From Acanthamoeba sp. SK_2022b (taxonomy: Eukaryota; Discosea; Longamoebia; Acanthamoebidae): a stretch of 55,144 bases of DNA. Location: NCBI GenBank assembly GCA_027943245.1, contig JANDJZ010000369.1, positions 1 to 55,144 of the forward strand, written 5' to 3'. Positions 37,336 to 48,213 of the stretch are shown in pieces. The notes below the pieces were generated by a model. That model worked only from the letters and a program-made list of their open reading frames with translations. It made no database searches and was not told the DNA's origin. Made by a program: the position numbers and the translations under genes. Each line of letters opens with the position of its first letter. Within the stretch, counting starts at the first letter, position 1.

Positions 37336-38488
37336 ACATCGAGAGGAAGTCGTCATACGTTCGCTTGCGGAGGCCGTCGCCGCGGGGGATGCCCTGATTG
37401 GCGAGGATACGGAGGTGCGCGAGCGTCTCCCGCTGGTCGTCCTCGAGCCCTCGCGACGGCTGCAGGCACGGAATATACATGGCGAACAGGAACGGGTTGA
37501 ACGAGGCGTACTCTGCTTGACAGAAATAGAGAATAGAACAGTTGGTCGGCCAGTCAGTGAGTCACCGGTCGTTGCGCGAAGCAGAGCTTGGTGGTGGCGG
37601 TGGTGGAGGTCACCTTTGCTGAGCGCGTAGAGGCCCTTGGCGAGGTTCATGAAGGTGGAGGGATCGGAGACGGGCGGCGTGAAGTGTTGGAGGGTGAGCT
37701 GCAGCCGCCGCCTGATTTCTGGTGGCTCGTCGGGCGGGAGCAGCACGGTCGTGGTGTAGACGTCGTTGAGCACCTTGGTCAGTGTGGTCCCCAGCCTCTC
37801 CGCGACATAGGCACGCTCCTGCATTCGAGAGAGAGAGAGAGAGAGAGAGATCAGCGACAGGAGTAGATGATAAAGATGGTTAAGATGGTGAGAGTGGTGG
37901 CGGTGATGTTGAAGGTGCACCATATAACGAAAGCCGACGCAGAGTGTGTCGACGGCCTGACGGAAGCGCACAAAGGCGCGAGAGAAGAGGAGGAGGAAGG
38001 TCTGCTCAGTGGCTGCAAGCAACTGGGCTCGCATCTCCGCGAGGTGTTCCCTGATGAGCCGCAGCATGTCGTTGTACAGTGTTGTCTGATGTCGCTGACA
38101 GCACACGTTGTACACCGTTCTGTGTATTGGTGGCCACAAGCACAAAGTTAACTAGGTGAGGACAGGGCGTGCATACGTCTGCAAGAGGTGGAAAACAGAA
38201 GCACCTGTAGAGTTCTTCTTGCATGATTTGTTTCTCTGGATGCATCAAAATTTCAATAACTGCGGCTGAAATCTTCGGCCAGTACTCAGTTTGATAGCTG
38301 TCCCGGATGAGTGGATTAGAAAAGTGACTAGCACACGTGAGAGCACGAGGGGTGCCTGCTGCCCGTATATACCTTTGTGGAGAAATTGTTGTAATCTTGG
38401 GGGTACGCATGACTATCACAGGCGACCCCGTTGTCCGCGGGGCAGAAGGGGAGGAGGGAGAAGAAGAGGAATACGACGGCATCATCAT
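37336..38488 (-). CDS. CACUL1: CACUL1-like protein (CDK2-associated, cullin domain)
   Basis: The protein matches the short cullin-repeat protein CACUL1, a cell-proliferation factor linked to CDK2 in mammals. Conserved segments are YQTEYWPKISAAVIEIL, EELYRTVYNVCCQRHQTTLY, NDMLRLIREHLAEM, AYVAERLGTTLTKVLND, DPSTFMNLAKGLYALSKEYA, FNPFLFAMYIPCLQ and, near the end, NQGIPRGDGLRKRTYDDFLS. Only the cullin N-terminal repeat is present; there is no C-terminal cullin/neddylation domain, as in CACUL1. The start is uncertain: ATG at 38488 (MMMPSYSSSS) or an in-frame ATG at 38677. A Ser-rich leader precedes the domain. Introns lie near 38350, 38200, 37900 (with a GA repeat) and 37600-37510. It converges on KAT14 with 130 bp between stops. 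Confidence 0.8.
37825..37851. repeat. (GA)n tract in a CACUL1 intron
   Basis: About 13 GA units (CT on the coding strand) lie at the 5' end of the intron after the exon encoding MQERAYVAERL, read in gene order. Confidence 0.85.
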
Positions 38489-38879
38489 TGTCTCCGGTCG
38501 CGACGTGCAGCGTGCTGCCACCGTCACACTCGAATCATCCACACCCAGATCGACAATCCACCTTGCAGGTGTCGTGTTTTCAGCAATCGCCGCCTTTTTG
38601 TTTCGGTTTTCTTCGAACCTTTCCACGCCTTCATTTTGTGCCCTCTGGTGGTTGCTTCGTGCCGAGAACGGAGACAAACGGGAGCGGGACGGGGGTTGTG
38701 TGCAGGCAGTGGAGACTGCACCGCTTTATGTTGTTACGTTCCCCTCCACACCAAAAAAAAAATCAAAGGAGAGAGAGAGGCCGTGGGGCGGCCGCATCCA
38801 CCTCTGCCCCACGTCCCTCCCCCCCTTTGTGTCGTCGTTGTTCTCTGTCAGATCGGCCTTGCGTGTAGTAGTCACACTT

Positions 38880-40141
38880 TATCCGCTCTTGTTGACCTTC
38901 TTCTTGGGCTGCTGCTGCTGCTTCCTCTTGCGGAGAGCGGGATCGGCAGCGGTACCGGCGAGCCAGTCATCCTCGACCTCCTGCCTGACCTTGGTGCCAT
39001 ACTCGACCTTCTTGGACGACTTCTGCTTCTGCAATTGGATTCAAGCCACAGTGGAGGAGCGTGAGTACACGACGACCGTGGAAGGAGAGAGCGGGAGAGG
39101 TTCCCACAAAGCCACACATAACATAGTACAACATGAACACACACCGAGACGCTGCCGGCGACCAAAGGGTCCTTAAAAGAAGTGGGGAAGGGTACCTTGG
39201 CCCAGGTGCTGAGCGAACGGTAGGCAAAGAAACCACCAACGCCGACGAGGGCGAGCACGGCGATCACAGCGAAGAAGCTGCAGAGTAGCAGAGGAACAGC
39301 AGCCAGCGTCAGCTACGCGACGGAAAATACAGCGGTGGTGGTGGTGTTCAAGAGCTGAAGGACTCGGGAGGCGATGTTACCTCTGGGCATCCCAGCCACC
39401 AGCAGGCTCAACAAGGTCGACGGTGCCGTTGAAGGCGACGTTGGAGTAGTTCCTGCCCGTGGAGTCCTTGTAGTAGACATTCACGAGGAGGCCGAAATCC
39501 CTGGGCTCCAGCATGGCGTCGGGCCTGAACATGTAGGAGAGGGTGACCTCCTGGGAAGCCTGAACGGGCATGCCGTACTCCCAGCGAGAGAACTGGGAAA
39601 ACAAGCAAAAAAAGAGTGTGAATTAGCACCCAATTCGAAGCGGAAATGGCCAACGGGAAGGCGTACGTTCTGGATGTAGTAAGAGAAATCGGCGGGGAAG
39701 TTGAACGAGGCATCGATGTAGGTGATGTTGTACTGACGCGAACCCTTGTTCCTGAAGCCAACAAGCACTTCGACAGGCTCGCCAGCAGCGAGCTCGTCTA
39801 CAAAGGGAACCGAATTAGAACAGTAAATTAGACACAGAAAGTTGGAGTTGATCAACACAATTGATAGATAGAGCACACTGAAGCTCGAATGAAGTGTCAC
39901 ATGCAAAAAAATCGGGAACTAATCAAAGCAAAATCATTGGTGAGATGAAGCAGTGGAAGCACTTACGCTTGGCGAGTTCAGGGAAGACGAAAGAGGTCAC
40001 AACATCATCAGCGGAAGTGGGCAGAACACTCTCCTCGGCTTGGAGAAGATCGGCAATGTTCGTTGGCGTCAGATTGGACTGCGCATTGATGGCAACAAAG
40101 GAGAAGAGGAGGAAGCAGAGGAGGGAGGCGAGGAGTCTCAT
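38880..40141 (-). CDS. SSR1: translocon-associated protein subunit alpha (TRAP-alpha/SSR1)
   Basis: This is an ER membrane protein at the Sec61 translocon. The signal peptide is MRLLASLLCFLLFSFVAINA. The lumenal domain contains LAAGEPVEVLVGFRNKGS, YNITYIDASFNFPADFSYYI, RWEYGMPVQASQEVTLSYMF, DFGLLVNVYYKDSTG and NVAFNGTVDLVEP. Several N-glycosylation sequons are present (NLT, NIT, NGT). One membrane span follows (FFAVIAVLALVGVGGFFAY). The cytosolic tail is basic and Gln-rich (ALRKRKQQQQPKKKVNKSG), as in other TRAP-alpha proteins. There are five exons or so. Another in-frame ATG at 40162 would add seven residues. Confidence 0.92.
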
Positions 40142-40341
40142 CTCGAGTGTGCAGTTGTGCAAGAAGAGGAGATTATAAATAAATGTTTATCTTCCCTCTA
40201 CGTCGATCAAGTCGCAGCTGGAGATGAGGGTAGATCAGCAGAGTCACCACAGCTGTGTCCGTGCGCTGACAAGGATTCCAACAAAGTCAACTTTCATGGG
40301 TCGACAAAATTTTTTTCTTTTTTTTTCTCGCTTTTCTCTTT

Positions 40342-41259
40342 TCACGCGTGCGCCGACAAGGGTGGCGGACGACCCGCGGGTGAGAGCTGTACGTCGTCGA
40401 GGAAAAGCGTGATCTGGTGGATAAGGTAGGGCTTGGTCGAGTCCATCAGGTAGGCGTAGGTTGAGTGGCGCACGAATGGTCGTTCCGCTTCGGTATCGAT
40501 CTCGACCACCGAGTAGTGGAACGTCCACGTGTGGGTGAAGAGGGTGCGCACGCCGGGCCGCGTCTCGTCCGTCGGCGCGCGCACGCTGGGAAAGAGAGGG
40601 AAGGTGTGGATCGGGCTGGTGGCAAACTCGAACAGGCCCTTGCGATGCTCGAACGCCGCAGCCCAATGCACGTCGCCCGAAAGGAGGAACACCCCGCGCA
40701 TGCTGCGATCCTCCATGAAGTCGAACAGCTCCTCCCGCTCGTGCTCGAAGTAGGCCCTGCCAATCGCTCACAAGGCGCACCGTGAGTGCACGAGTTGGAG
40801 ACGTTTTTCGAGCTCGCCTGAGCCACGGCGTACCATCCATCGGCTGGCCCGCCTACGGAGGCGAACATGCCCGGAGAGGCGACGAAGCGGAAGGCGAGGG
40901 TGTCGTTGGTCTCGACGAGCCAGCGCTTGAGGCACTCTTTCTGCTGCGCGCCCAGCATCGTCTTGTTCGGCCCGTCCTGTTCGTGGTTCCCGCTGCGATA
41001 GGGTCGCTGGAAAAGCCGGGCAAACGGATCAGATCAGGTGGCGTGGGAGCTCACGAATGGCCAGATCAAGACACGCACGCACGCACAGTTACCTCGTCCA
41101 ACACGAAGAACCCCACATCGCCCACCGTGAAGTTGTAGTAACGTTTCCTCTCCGCAAATGGGACCTCGTGCAGCGGGCGCTCCTGCGGCAGCTCGGGATT
41201 GGCGCTGCCGATGAACGCGTCGTAGGCCTGTAATGGCGTGGCATGCCGACATAAACTCC

Positions 41260-41331
<72 letters not shown>

Positions 41332-42470
41332 ATGATGTGTGCATTATATGTGTTTGTGTGTGTGTGTGTGCATTATATGTGTTTGTTTGTGTGTGTGTGT
41401 GTGTGTGTGCATACGATTCCGAGAGGGCACGGCCGTACCTCCATGGCGTCCCTGTACAAAGGGAGGTCCATGCCCTGGTCCCAGTTGTTGGCCAGCTCGT
41501 GGTCATCGTAGATGGCGTAGCGCGAGACATTCTTGAAGAACTGCGCGTAGTGCACGTCCGTGAACAGCTTCCTGTAGGCTCGCTCGAAAGGCACCGGGAA
41601 GGGCAGGTCGGCGTACACCTGGATAGTAACGCCAACGTTGAGCATGGACGCGGGCCAAGCGATTCTTGGTGGGACGGGAAGCGAATTGGCTGGTGGCGTA
41701 CGAGGTCGCCCAGGAACAGGGCGAAGAGGGGGTCGTGGAGCTTCTTCCAGGTGCTGAGGATCTCGAGCGAGTCGAAGGGCCAGGGGAAGCCCATCTCGAT
41801 GCACGAGCCGTAGATGAAGGAGAAGCGTGCGTGCTCGCCCGTTGACGGGTAGGTGCTGAACTGGTGCAGGCCCGAGGTGGAGGCCGGAACGCCTGCCCGT
41901 CGAGGTGGACAAGGATCAGCACTGTGCACGCTGGCCAGGGACGAGGTGGCGGGATGCAACACTTCCTACCCGAGTCGGGCTTAAAGAATAGGACCTGGTA
42001 GAAGTAGGTCGTGTCGGGCGCCAGGTTGTGGAGGTCGACTACCAACGTCCAGTGCCGCTGTTTGACGCTCTCCACTGGCTGAGGCGCGCTTTCGAGCCAT
42101 GTCTCATCCTAACGTTGCATTTAAATTGATTTAATCATCAAGAGAAAGAAACGTGATGAGCGCGAGATGCTCGTACCTGGGCTGGACGGTAGCGTATGGC
42201 AACGTGAGAGTGGTGGGCAGCGTAAACCCACACGCGAGCAGTTCTATCGGTAACAGCACCCAGCAGGAACTCCGTCTCGAACTGTGGGTCGTGCAGACGG
42301 TTGCTGACATAGACGAAGGAGCCTATGAGGACTGGGAGTAGGGCGAGCGCTACCAGAAGCCTCCCCGTTGTACAGACTCTTGACGCCGTCGAAGTTGATG
42401 CTGTGGGCCGCTTGCTCGGCTTGCGCCCCGGCCGAGCCTCATCGGCACTCTTGGTAACCCTCTTGCGCAT
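40342..42470 (-). CDS. PhoD-like metallophosphatase, membrane anchored
   Basis: This is a calcineurin-type phosphoesterase of the PhoD / alkaline phosphatase D group. The N terminus is basic and followed by one hydrophobic segment (LLVALALLPVLIGSFVYV, about residues 40-57), giving a type II anchor with the enzyme outside or in the lumen. The PhoD N domain (FETEFLLGAVTDRTARVWVY, LHNLAPDTTYFYQVLFF) precedes the catalytic domain. Its metal-ligand motifs are FIYGSCIE, LFALFLGDLVYADLPF, SRYAIYDDHELANNWDQGMD and GVFLLSGDVHWAAAFEHRKG. All expected Asp, His and Asn ligands are visible. It ends with a Pro/Ala tail (RPPPLSAHA). A long GT repeat (41262-41330) lies in an intron. The substrate is unknown; both phosphodiesterase and monoesterase activities occur in the family. 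Confidence 0.87.
41262..41330. repeat. (GT)n microsatellite in the PhoD-like gene
   Basis: About 34 GT copies, with shorter imperfect GT arrays continuing to about 41410. It lies inside an intron, about 35-45 nt upstream of the acceptor CATTACAG on the coding (minus) strand. Confidence 0.95.
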
Positions 42471-42941
42471 TGGGCTTCCTTGTTACTGCTGTCCGACACT
42501 CGTCGGACCTCTCGGCAGCTGAAGGTGAAGCAGAGAGATGGCCTGAGGGATCACCACGTGCCGAAAACATCTTTTTCTTCATTTTCTTTTAATTATTTTC
42601 TCTTTGGCTGGTGGCGCAGGTGCGTGAGGAATGCGACGATATGCCTTCGCTCTTCTTCGCTCTTTTGCTTGTGCGCCATCATGTACAAGAGCCCCTCTGG
42701 CGATTTGTTGATGAGAAAGCAGATGAGCTATGGACACACGCTCACCACATTGACGAATCCAAGGGGTGTACCGAGGGGTACGGGCTGCAAGATGCTACCA
42801 AGTTCGTTCATTTGGTGGCCGGGACCCTCTTCGCCAGCGCTTTGGCCCTGTCCGCTCGCTTCGATCCATCTTAAGAATGTCCCTGTTGTTAGCCAGAGAC
42901 TCGCATTCACCACCACTATTGCAGGCAGCAAATGGGTCCGC

Positions 42942-43289
42942 CTACCTTTGTAGGGCCACATACGCCTTGTGGGTGTCGTCCCGCAGCGCCACGAAGCGAC
43001 CCTTCACGCCCTCGGGAAAGTTGAAGCGGTCCATCAGCGCATTCAGATCAGTGGGCCTGTTGTGTTGGCCAAAAGACGCGAAGACAGTGCGATCAGCATT
43101 TCCAACGCCAAACCAGGCGAGCAACGTCAACGAAGGCGCACTTTCTTATGTGGCAGCACAGGGTCAGGAACAGACACTTCCACTGTTCTGGCTCCGGCTG
43201 CAGGTGCGACAGCTCGTACCATGCCAGCACCTCCTGGATCAACCTGGCCATGCGCACAAGCACACATAGACACTGTAACCGATTGCACC

Positions 43290-43353
<64 letters not shown>

Positions 43354-46300
43354 GTGTGTGTGTCGTGTGCTGGGGTAAGCGTACTTGAGATCCTGGTCGG
43401 TCGGGAAGAGGGATTTCCACGGCGGGAATATGTGCTCGGGCAGGTGGAGCTGCCGCAGCCTCTGCAGACACATCAGCGCGCACTCCCCGCGTTCGTTGAG
43501 TAGGTGATGCAATTCGGTCCAGGCTCGGCTCCCACTCAGCTTGTTAAAGAAGCCCTTGTCGATGGCTGCACGCATCAGCCGGAGCGATTGCCTTTCTGAT
43601 GTGCCCGCCAAATCAAAGGCGTCAGCCCACACCCCATTGTCGAGGCCACCGCAGGCCATCGACCATACATAGAGTTGTTTCTCAGTACCAATGGTGAACC
43701 CAAAGCGCTGTTCGAAGCGGATGGCGCGCATGATGCGGGTCGGGTCCTCTACGAAGCTGAGGAAGAAGCGTTTGGGGAGGGAGAGAGGTGTTGGTTGATA
43801 TGAAGAAGCGGCAGACGGGGACCCACGGACGGCGTACCTGAGAGAGTGCAACACGCGCAGCACCTTCTGGCGCAGGTCTTCGGTTCCACCAAAGTAGTCG
43901 ACGAGAGTGCCCAGCCTGTCCTTGGTCAACTCAATCGCCTGGGCGCATGGGTCAAACAAAATGCGTTCGTCAACGAGTGATCGGGAAAGTGGAGTGGGCA
44001 GCTTGACTCGGGACCGCACCATGGCGTTAATCGTGAAGTCGCGTCGGTACAGGTCCATCTTCAACGATGACAGCTCCACACAGGGAAGGGCTGCGGGGCT
44101 GGACAAAGAAAAGAATCCGCAAGAGGCGTGAGGGGTGGAAAAGAATGCCTTTTGCGCTAGGCTTGGTGTTACCTGGGGTAGTACTCGAGTCGCGCAGTCG
44201 CCACCTCCACACGGAGGCCGCTGGCTAGCTTGACAGATGCTGTGCCGAGGTCGTGGTGATGCTCCACAAGGCCTCCTGTGGCCTGATGACATACCAAATG
44301 CGTGAGCCTTGTGCTAATAGTAAGAACGGAAAATAAAATGATAAACGAATGACCAATAAAGGAGGGTGAGTGTAAGTAGTAATAATAGAGTAAGTGTTCA
44401 AAACCGATCTCTGAGCCGAGGGGTACCTTGGTCAACTTGTCAGCGAACAAAGTGCCGTCGCCCTCAACAACCAAGTCTAAGTCCTGGCCAAGAGCGGTGA
44501 GGCTGTGGTGACCAGTTGGTGGCTGAAGTAATGGCAACCTGATGCGCGTACCTGATTGGGAACGTGCATGAAGAGGTCACGCACGAACCCGCCCACGACG
44601 TAAACACGCGCGTGCATGCTGTGTGCGATGCTTCCGGCCTTCTCGAGCAACGAGAACGCGTCGGGGGAGAGCGCGCCCTTCACCAGATCTCGCACGTTGC
44701 TTCCGTCGCTCAGCTGGCGCCGGCGTGAGGCTTGGGCCAAACAATGAAATGCGAAAGAGTGGCCTGGCATGTACCTTGGCCTTGCCCGGCGGGAGTTCCT
44801 TGGCGGCCTTCTTTGTTTTTGTGTCCTTGGCGGCCTCCTCGGTTGCGTGGTCGGCGTTACCGTCGGCCGCGCGTCTGTTATTGCGCACAGACAGCTGTTG
44901 TAGCCGCTCCTTCTCTTCGAGGAATGAGATGGGGAAGCGCGACGGCTGGTGGATGAGCATGTTGACGAGGTCCGCCTTGGAGATGACCCCGACCAATGTG
45001 AGGGGCTGAGATTCGTGTTCGCCGTTTTGCCTTTCGTCGTCATCACTGGGTCGACCCAGGATCGGAATGAGTCGCTGCCCTTTGCCGAGCATCACCTCTG
45101 CGGGAGGACAGAAATGTAAAAATTTTCATAAGAATATAAATAAATGATGATTCTAGAATCGATAGCAATGAAACGAACAGGAGAGCGAGAGAAGAGATAC
45201 CGACGGCCTGAAAGAGGGTATCGTCCGTCGTCAGCGTATCGAAGTCCATGTCCATGTACTCCTCAACGGTCACGTCCTTCAACCCATGTGACACCGCCTT
45301 CTCGGCTACCGCTCTGTCAACGATGCCCACGAGCTGTGTGTGCCCACCGCAATTCGCCACGCTTGAGTCACCCACACAGTCGTTGTCTGCTAGAAGGGGT
45401 GGAGAGGGAGTGAGTGGTCACCTTTCCATGCGGCCGAATCAAGTTGGAGTGGGGCCGGTCGGCTGGCGGTGCCGATGGCGGTTCCCCTTCGAGGACCGGC
45501 ATCTTCTTGAGGTCAAATCGCCTAAACAGCACACGCGCGTCGCCGAGCGTCTGTTTGCTATCGACACCGACCCAGCCAGGAGTGAGCGCTCTTTCGATGG
45601 TCTCAGAATAACACACGAGCGGGGGGGGGGCTAGGCCAACCTGTACACGACGATCGGTGCCTTAGTGACGATGTCCTTCATATCACCCAGGCGGCCATGC
45701 TGTTCAACCTGAGAAACCACCAGGGCGTAGAGCCGGTTCTTGACCTGCACAACTGTGTGAGCAACACAGGTCGATCTCCCTCCCTCTCGACGCTGCTTGC
45801 GCTCTCAGGGGAGGTGTCGTGTCGTGCCTCTTCGAGGGTGAGATCGAGTATCGTGGCCGATGCGGCGTCGCGGTGTCCTCCTCCCCCGAAACTCGAGCAT
45901 ATGCGACCCACGTCTATCTTGCTCTTCCCTGAACGCACCGCAGCGGAGGACGTGAGCGAAACCGTCAGCGCACAACGAGACGGCCGACTCTGACGTCTGG
46001 CCTAGCTGGAGCTGAGCACCTGAAGGCGAGCGAGATCGAGCCACAAGCACTACCCGGCCCCGGTCTTCCATCACGCCGAGCCCAAACACGGCACCGTGGA
46101 TGTTCTCCTGCGCGAGTGTGGCCATGTCGAGGAGCGTGGTGAGCGATGGGAGCGAGACGCAGTGAAGCCTCCCGGGAGTAGGCGATGCACCTGGTCCATG
46201 AATCTCTGCACCAGGGCAGAGAAGTTGTTCACATAGACGGGCGCGATGATGTGCGTTATGACGACCCGCTCGTCGTTCATCGTATGCGTGGCGGCATTGC

Positions 46301-47438
46301 ACTCGAGCTGTTTGTAGATACCACTGCTCGCTCCTGGGTCGGTTGCTTCGTGTGAGGTGTCACACAAAAATGCGCGCGCTGAGGGGATAGAAGCACCGTC
46401 CGACTCTCCGTACGCAGTGGCAACGGTGTTGGCGATGTTGGTGAGCTTGTGCTGGTGGTCCAAGATATCGGAGAGGCGCATGGGCCCGAAATCGGGCGTG
46501 AGGAGGAGCGCGGCGGCCTCCAGATCCTCCTTGGTAGTCGACGAGAATCCAAAGCTGCCCGTGTCGCTGTAGATGCCCAGACCGCACAGGGTCGCCTCGT
46601 CGGGCGTGAGGTATGGCGGGGAGATCCCGCCATTCGTTTCTGCCACGACTTTCGGGTGAGCCCCGCCCATTGTGATGGGGAAGCCCAGGCACCTTTGCTC
46701 ACCTTTGATTTTCTTTACCAGCTCGTGTAGGAGGAGTGCGGTGCAGGAGCCCAGCGGTTTCACGAGACAGCGCTCCGATTGGGTCGGGATATCCTCGTCC
46801 GAGGGCGGATGATGGTCGTAAACGAACACCTCGTTCTTGTCTACGACAGGAAGGAAACGCGTGTGAGGAGATCCAGGCGCCTTCTTGGTCCTCAGCAACA
46901 ACCAAACTTTTGCCCGCAGAGGAAGCGGGTGGAACCCAAACTCACCGGTGGAGTTTGGCGTGGTTTCAGGTGCGGGCAGGAGGGGTGCGGCGTGGGAGAA
47001 ACGCGAACGGCGGCGGCCGTCGACGATGACCAACCGCAGGGCCTCCCCGTTGCCGATGTCGGCGAGGCCCTTGGCTCTCACCTCCACGGCCCTTTTGCCG
47101 GACGGAGCAGCGAGCGTGGTAATGAAGTCGTGCGACTTCAAGAACGCGTCGTTCCGATTTACCCAGTCCTTGACTAACGGGTCGAGCGAGTCCGGGTAAA
47201 GGATCGGTATATGCTCTGCTTGGGCCGTCACGCAACGGTGGCGAAAGCCACCAGCAGCAAATAAGAAACTACAGAACGGGGCTAGGTGGGCAGAAGAAGT
47301 GCACGTGTATGGGACCTTCGCATCCGCACAAAACGCTGGGCCGTGCAGGAGGCGGCCTAGCACGCTCGAGGCAATAGAATCAAAGTCGGCATTGAGGTGG
47401 CCCGTCACCAGCGTGTGCACCTGGTACTTGCTGGCCAT
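42942..47438 (-). CDS. DHH-CBS-CBS-tRNA nucleotidyltransferase fusion
   Basis: The N-terminal part is a DHH phosphoesterase with motif I (GHLNADFDSIAS), motif III (VFVYDHHPPSDED), motif IV (GIYSDTGSFGFSS) and a DHHA1 domain (CSSFGGGGHRDAASATI). Two CBS domains follow (LVGIVDRAVAEKAVSHGLKD with VEEYMDMDFDTLTTDDTLFQ; LTLVGVISKADLVNMLI). The C-terminal part is a class II CCA-adding/poly(A) polymerase head with VYVVGGFVRDL, the metal motif DLDLVVEGDG, RRDFTINAM and EDPTRIMRAIRFEQRFGF, then a helical RNA-binding region. All catalytic motifs look intact. This domain order is known in bacterial tRNA nucleotidyltransferases, suggesting bacterial or organelle descent, but the gene has many introns. 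The stop is taken at YVALQR; splicing there could extend it to 42728. Confidence 0.85.
43291..43363. repeat. (GT)n microsatellite in the tRNA nucleotidyltransferase gene
   Basis: About 36 units, CA on the coding strand. It is intronic, upstream of the acceptor ATGGCCAG that begins the exon encoding LIQEVLAWYEL. Confidence 0.95.
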
Positions 47439-48213
47439 GTGTTTTTAGATTTTATTTGTGGGGGAACGTTGCTTTTTCCTTTTCCTTTTCCTAGTCCTGC
47501 TTTTGGAGCCAACACCCGGCGCGAGGCTCCCGTCCCAAACGAACACTCGCGGCAATCCGTTGCCAAGGACAGGACACCTTCAATCAAGGCAAAGGTATCA
47601 ATGACCTGCACGGTTACCCAAATGGTGGCGAGGGCGAGTGGGCCACACCAAACGCCTCTGTGATGCCCAACACTGCACCAGGGCAGTCAACCGCCCGCAA
47701 ACCTGGCGTGGGAGTTGCGTCCAGCCTCGTAGTCTGCACCGATCTGCGAACGCCGCGGGATGGGTGTCATGTCGGGAGAGCGACGTGCACAACGCAACAG
47801 GAACAGGCCTTTTTCACTGCCGGGGAGTGCTGCAACCACTCGGGCGCGGAACACAGAGCAGCACCGGTGGAACAACAATCTGCACGCGCTAAAACATCGG
47901 TCCGCATTTGACCAAACATGGCATTCCGGTCTAGCCCCAGCACCCTACGGCCCCACCGTTGTCTCTCGGCGCCCTCTGCAACCTTGGTAGCGACCAATCC
48001 TGGCATCTGTCGCAGGACCAATGAGCGACGTCTTCGAACAGTTCACCTCGCGATGACTTGGCGCTTCGGGGTCGGTTCTCCTTTGCTCTACTCCCGCCGG
48101 CACACAACTGTACACAAGCGCGCAAGTCTGAGGTGGCCACCCTGCCCAGCTTGCACCTGCCACCATCAACCGCGCAAGCTACCTCGCCCCCAACCCAAAA
48201 TCCCTTTGCCAAC
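47439..48213. promoter_or_regulatory. divergent intergenic region, nucleotidyltransferase / receptor copy 2
   Basis: This 775-bp gap lies between divergent start codons. Short ORFs on both strands show no family character. A pyrimidine stretch (TTTTTCCTTTTCC) near 47474 is downstream of the nucleotidyltransferase start on the opposite strand. No clear TATA box or repeat is visible. Confidence 0.35.
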
